A DNA stretch of 64,000 bases from Rhabditoides inermis. Lineage: Eukaryota; Nematoda; Chromadorea; Rhabditida; Rhabditidae. The notes under the pieces were generated by a model, which was not told the origin of the DNA, made no database searches, and was given only the letters and a program-made list of their open reading frames with translations. The stretch lies in contig CAWZYM010000190.1 in assembly GCA_963966185.1 (NCBI GenBank), positions 31,001 to 95,000 on the forward strand. The letters run 5' to 3'. This document shows, piece after piece, positions 60,320 to 64,000 of the stretch (position 1 is the stretch's first letter; each line of letters begins with the position of its first letter). The translations under genes were made by a program, and so were the position numbers.

Positions 60320-61797
60320 TCTCACCATATCATCCTTCCTGATATCCCTGGGTATCTTCATCATCCCATAGCTCGTCTCCATTTTCGAGATGATCATCGC
60401 GCACCTAAACGTGAGTATATTTTTTCTTCAGGGAGATAAATAGGAGCAATGTACATTGACCACAGAAATGAAGATACTCATTTTCCGTGCGAGACCACAC
60501 ACCGGGCAGTCGGTGAAAATAATCTCGTGCCCTTCCCAATGCATCCAGAAGTGAGCATGCGCTTTCAAAATTGCAGCCTGCGAGATCATTTTCACCCACT
60601 CCCCGGTGTGTGTACGGCGCAGGAAAATGAGTATCTTCATTTCTGTAGTCAAATGCACAGAGGCCCCACCTACCTCTCTGAATAAAACTATAAAAGTAGT
60701 TGGTTTGAACTTGTCTCAACTGTCACTGTGTGTTTGTCGCAACTGTCTCAACTGAGAAAAAAGGACTGAAAATATTTCAATTGAGTAATGTGCCAGCAGG
60801 CTCTCTGTACCGGTACAAAATGATCGATTTGTATCGAAGGTGTGTGTACTTTATTTTCTAGTGATACATTCTTTTCTTTCGTAGCACGAAACATTTTGAG
60901 AGCCTGTGCATATCTCAATTGAAATCATTTCGGTCCTTTTTCTCAGTTGAGACAGTTGAGACAAAGTTCAAGCCAACTACTTTTACTTGGAAGTACTTTT
61001 TAAAAAGAATACTTGTCCTTTTTTCAAAATCTTGTTTCACAAAATCACATTTTTACACACTTAAAAATGACAATGAAATCAACGAGCGCCTGTTATTCGC
61101 CTCTATCTCACACACATTCGAAAACAGAGGGGGCGTGGCCTCCGCAATTGTCGCCCCCAAGACTAGAGACCCCAATGAACATTTGTGTGACCCAAGCGGA
61201 ATCCTGTGTTCTAATGTTCTAATATGCAAATATGCAAAGCACTGTATCTTCAGGGTTTCAACCTATGCAGTTAGATAGCATTCGGTTAGCTGATTTCAGG
61301 CATACTTTGTTTGCGGCTGAAGATACTGTGCTAATACCCAAAAAATTAGTAAATGTGGTCGATGACGTCATCATTCTCTCTGATCTCGCCGCCCTCTCTG
61401 TCACGTTGCCCCGTTGAGAACGCGCGCTCCGGTGCGCGCGTTTGGCGCGGAATTGTGGCGCGCGTATAAAGTAAACATAGAACATTCATATATATCTCGA
61501 AACTACATAACTAAAGTCAAATTATAATGATAATATGGTTAGGAAAATTTGAAATCACAATTATTGATTGGGGTCCCTACCCCAAGACCCACACCAACTT
61601 CAATCTAGCGCCCTGGGGAAATCAGTTCAAGCGAGAAGGCGCAGTCTCCAATTCCAATATTTCACTTTACTATCTCTTTACATCTATGTTATAAGTTAAC
61701 AGTAGAATATGAAAAAAGTGTAAATTTAAAAAAAAAGCTCTCACCACATCAACTGTCCCTTGCTGTTTTCCACGTAAAAGACCGCGTCATCGAGAGG
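59539..61797 (-). CDS. Cys-containing surface protein with GPI-signal-like C-terminus (Ly6/ODR-2-like?), 3' part
   Basis: Exons, 5' to 3': 61797-61745, 60404-60326, 60227-60108, about 60017-59918 (acceptor uncertain), 59752-59696, 59655-59539. The frame reads VFYVENSKGQLMWCAMIISK, then METSYGMMKIPRDIRKDDM, a segment with LYCWWKQPEV, then LLLCVCGEPYCNNDKNNW, and ends VNFLIPFILLLLIRYV before the stop at 59539-59541. The CVCGxxxCNxD block resembles the end of Ly6/uPAR/ODR-2-type domains, and the hydrophobic C-terminus after a short spacer fits a GPI-attachment signal. The N-terminal exon and signal peptide were not found, so the gene is partial. The stop lies about 230 bp upstream of the cyclase ATG on the same strand. 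Confidence 0.6.
59767..59910. repeat. (GA)n tract
   Basis: GA repeats in the intron between the last exons of the surface-protein gene. Further tracts lie at 60022-60105 and 60240-60320. Confidence 0.9.
60457..60650. mobile_element. Foldback element in surface-protein intron
   Basis: Arms about 60463-60527 and 60578-60645 pair imperfectly (CAGAAATGAAGATACTCATT against AATGAGTATCTTCATTTCTG). The centre is about 50 bp. No coding capacity. Confidence 0.75.
60691..60985. mobile_element. Second foldback element, adjacent
   Basis: Outer ends TAAAAGTAGTTGG and CCAACTACTTTTA, followed inward by GAACTTGTCTCAACTG and its complement, and further by CTCAACTGAGAAAAA / TTTTTCTCAGTTGAG and TTTCAATTGAG / CTCAATTGAAA. 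The right arm lacks about 23 bases present in the left. It lies 40 bp from the preceding foldback. Confidence 0.75.
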
Positions 61798-62224
61798 CTA
61801 AAAAGTTTTTTTCAGTAATTCGTTTCGGATACGTATACGTTTCACAGAAAAGATTATTCTTAAAGGATGACTACGGGCAATGAAACTTGGTCCCGCCACG
61901 AAGTCCCTGGGACGTCTTTTAAGTCGCAACATCTCTGTTATTTCAAAAGATATCAAAATGTGTTCAATGGGACATTGCAATGCTTTGAGAGTTCCCCGGA
62001 ACTGCGTTGACCGATTTTTGAAAACTTCATTTTTCAGCTAGTTATAGCCTAACTCCAATATGGACTAAACCTGTATTTTCGGCGATAATTCGTTTCAAAC
62101 AAATTTTCAGAAATTTTCATCTATTAGGTGTTTCTAACCATTATGAAAGTCATCTTTTAAAGGCACACTGTCGACTTATTTCTGCCACAACCTGCCACAA
62201 CTCCTCATTTTCACACGAACAAAA
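61798..62224. other. No gene seen
   Basis: AT-rich DNA upstream of the last visible surface-protein exon. The missing 5' exons of that gene should lie here or further upstream, but none with a signal peptide could be identified. Confidence 0.35.
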
Positions 62225-62478
62225 CGTTTGGAGGTGACAGGAATCGAACCCGCGAAGATTGGGGCCATAAAACAGAGCACATGCACTGAGCCATGAAGCA
62301 AGTGGCAAGGCGTTGTTCATTCGCGCTTATGTCTGCGACATCAGTTTTTGCTGTGAAGCGTTGGCGGAAAATTCAAATTTTGAGCTGCATTCTTGGCAGT
62401 GGCAGAATCGAAAGTAACGCGGAATTGTCGTTCTTTCGCAAAAACTGATAATGTGTTGGGTTAATATGATTTTTAATA
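62225..62478 (-). mobile_element. Dispersed repeat with tRNA-like module, copy 2
   Basis: On the minus strand it has the same order as 48003-48283: ATTAACCYAACACATT, a GAATGCAGCTCAAAATTTGA segment, then TGGCTCAGTGCATGTG and GGGTTCGATTCC. The tRNA-like module lacks a pairing acceptor stem, so it is not a working tRNA. It abuts the SINE at 62482. Confidence 0.6.
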
Positions 62479-62481
62479 ATC

Positions 62482-62750
62482 AAATTTATTACACCACAAG
62501 GATGCGTCACACATGAAATGCCTGTGAACAATGACAATGGAGGGACAGCAGTAGAGTACTAGATGTTATGGTTCTAGAAAACCAGCAATGAGAATCCACG
62601 ATGACGGTGTGTCTTCTGGCTAGCGGCTGACAACGTGTCAGGGTGGTCGCCAACCCACCGCGGTAGCGGAACTTCTTTCGGTTCGCTGGCGGCATCGAAC
62701 CAGCGACCTTTCGATTGATAGCCGCGCACACATCCACTGCGCTACCGCCG
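62482..62750 (-). mobile_element. tRNA-derived SINE, copy 2
   Basis: Same structure as 12863-13142: tRNA-like head (GCGGTAGCGCAGTGG, GGTTCGATGCC) on the minus strand, shared body, and end GTGTAATAAATTT. It lacks a short A-rich insertion present in copy 1. Confidence 0.7.
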
Positions 62751-63377
62751 CGCTTTTTTTTAAATTAAAATTTCCTTATTGAATAGATTGCAGACCTCAT
62801 TACGTCCAATGAATAGTATTACAAAATATAATAGCAAATAGAACTCTCGGTATGTATGTGTACATCGGCACTATATGGGGGAAGCTACTCGCAGCACGTA
62901 GCTGAAAGCTTGCGGGAGGCGAGATGGATATGGATATCACACAAATCTAGCATATCAGTCAACAAAATCAGTAGGGGGCGAATTGACAAAGAGAGATGAA
63001 GAGACGAGTACACATGGATAGAGCAACACGCGCGCAAAGACTGAACACTCATAGAGGGAGACACGCGCGCAGCAAGCAACAATTCAACTGCTGACGCGCG
63101 CCGAGAGAGAACCGACATCTCCCGAGAGATACCATCATAACTCTACCGTACTAGGACCTGACTCGAGTGGGGGAGGGGAGGGCGATGGGGTGAAATGTAC
63201 AACGGGGACGCGAGAAGGGGATTCGGCCGAAATATACGTTGACGGTGGCGTCAAACTCCGTACAACAGCCTGCCGACTATAGTTAGCGATTGCCGGTTGC
63301 CGGCCGGGAATCACTAGTGGACAGGTTTGTGTACGGGGCGCGCGCGTCGAGGTATAAGTTAGCCTGAGGGGCTGGGG
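62751..63377. other. Intergenic or 3' UTR, no gene seen
   Basis: Mixed-composition DNA with several CGCGCG-rich spots. It lies downstream of the minus-strand gene ending at 63378 and may include its 3' UTR. Confidence 0.35.
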
Positions 63378-63824
63378 CTACTGCTGGCGGCGGAATCGCT
63401 TGAGGAGGGCGGCGGGCGAGGAGGGCGAGTGCGTGCGCTTCCTGCGCTGCAGCTGCGCCGCCAGGAACGCGTTCAGGTCAGGCGAGCGCTGCGGCGAGGA
63501 CGACGGGTTCGGAGAGAGAGCCTGTTGGAAGAGGTGCACGGCGGCGGCAGACTCGGTCGACAGAGGTGGGGAGACTGGTTTTCTGAACTTGGCGTACTGC
63601 TTTGCGGCGTTCATCTCGGCGTCGGAAATGAGGACGTACTTGCTGAGGATGTTGAGCAGTGTCGCCATGTCCACCTTGTTGCCGAACGACGTGAGCACCT
63701 CCTTGGCGAGGCTCTGCCGGCCGGCTTGGAATCCGCGGTCGTAGCCCTTCCTGTGTCCGTCCAGCCCGTTCTTGTATAGTTGGGTGGTGTCGGCGGCGGC
63801 CGATTGCAGCGTCTTCCAGTGCGG

Positions 63825-63830
<6 letters not shown>
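63378..63830 (-). CDS. Unrecognised basic protein, 3' end
   Basis: A single open frame running from the (AT)n tract to the stop at 63378-63380. It contains [20 protein letters not shown], then [20 protein letters not shown], a Ser/Pro-rich region, and a basic end ([19 protein letters not shown]) that could be a nuclear-localisation signal. GC-rich codon use supports coding. The 5' part is lost in the repeat and palindrome at 63825-64000. No family was recognised. Confidence 0.55.
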
Positions 63831-63870
<40 letters not shown>

Positions 63871-63924
63871 CCGCACTGGAAGACGCTGCAATCGGCCGCC
63901 GCCGCCACCACCCAACTATACAAG

Positions 63925-63927
<3 letters not shown>
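63767..63927. repeat. Palindrome around (AT)n within coding sequence
   Basis: The coding stretch 63767-63825 is repeated as its near-perfect reverse complement at 63870-63927, with about 20 AT units between. The only clear difference is GTGTCGGCGGCGG against CCGCCGCCGCCAC. A second (AT)n tract runs from 63928 to the window end. Confidence 0.85.

Positions 63928-64000
<73 letters not shown>
63928..64000. repeat. (AT)n microsatellite at window end
   Basis: Uninterrupted AT repeat reaching the last base. Confidence 0.95.

Noticed and set aside
62238..62310. tRNA gene in the minus-strand repeat
   Set aside because: GGGTTCGATTCC and TGGCTCAGTGC look tRNA-like, but the stems do not form and the module is part of a dispersed repeat.

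Overview
The window looks like nematode nuclear DNA. The evidence is a cuticle collagen with an N-terminal membrane anchor and a basic cleavage motif, a synaptic RIM/UNC-10 homologue, a receptor guanylate cyclase of the gcy type, many small introns with TTTCAG-like acceptors, and start codons placed right behind acceptor-like TTTCAG/TTTCCAG (possible spliced-leader sites). Exons are GC-rich. Introns and intergenic DNA are full of (CT)n/(GA)n tracts and small foldback elements. The species cannot be named from the sequence. All gene models are manual: they were read through splice sites and checked for phase continuity.

Layout. (1) About 236-6600, plus strand: the 3' part of an ATAD5/ELG1-type AAA+ gene (PCNA-unloading RFC-like large subunit), starting inside the ATPase domain. 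(2) 6.7-11 kb: no convincing conserved gene, GC-rich and (CT)n-rich, probably the regulatory region of the next gene. (3) 11015-34906, plus: a 51-exon RIM/UNC-10 gene with zinc finger, Q-rich linkers, PDZ, C2A and C2B. (4) 36005-37026, plus: a two-exon cuticle collagen. (5) 38.0-54.8 kb: a tandem duplication. Each copy pairs a plus-strand gene for a small secreted Cys/Thr-rich protein with the convergent 3' half of a minus-strand guanylate cyclase, and carries a small plus-strand gene nested in a cyclase intron. Copy B (right) belongs to the full-length 38-exon cyclase (59306 down to 50484). Copy A (left) is truncated at 49028, has a lost splice acceptor, and has one intron inflated from about 150 bp to about 3.8 kb. 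An inverted, frameshifted third piece of the secreted-protein gene lies at 38.0-38.5 kb. (6) 59539-61797, minus: the 3' exons of a membrane-tethered Cys-containing protein with a GPI-signal-like end, about 230 bp upstream of the cyclase start in the same direction (operon-like spacing). (7) 62.2-62.8 kb: two tRNA-related repeats. (8) 63378-63830, minus: the 3' end of an unrecognised basic protein, running into (AT)n and a palindrome that may be an assembly artefact.

Functionally, RIM is an active-zone scaffold and the cyclase a membrane receptor. However, the cyclase has lost the Asn and Arg that normally stabilise the transition state, so it may be a pseudo-enzyme. The most distinctive genome-level signals are repeated micro-duplications of exon ends together with their splice sites inside neighbouring introns, a three-member family of long-arm foldback elements, several further MITE-like elements (one with perfect 17-bp inverted ends and an 8-bp target duplication), and a recurring GAAACGTA/TACGTTTC motif in introns.
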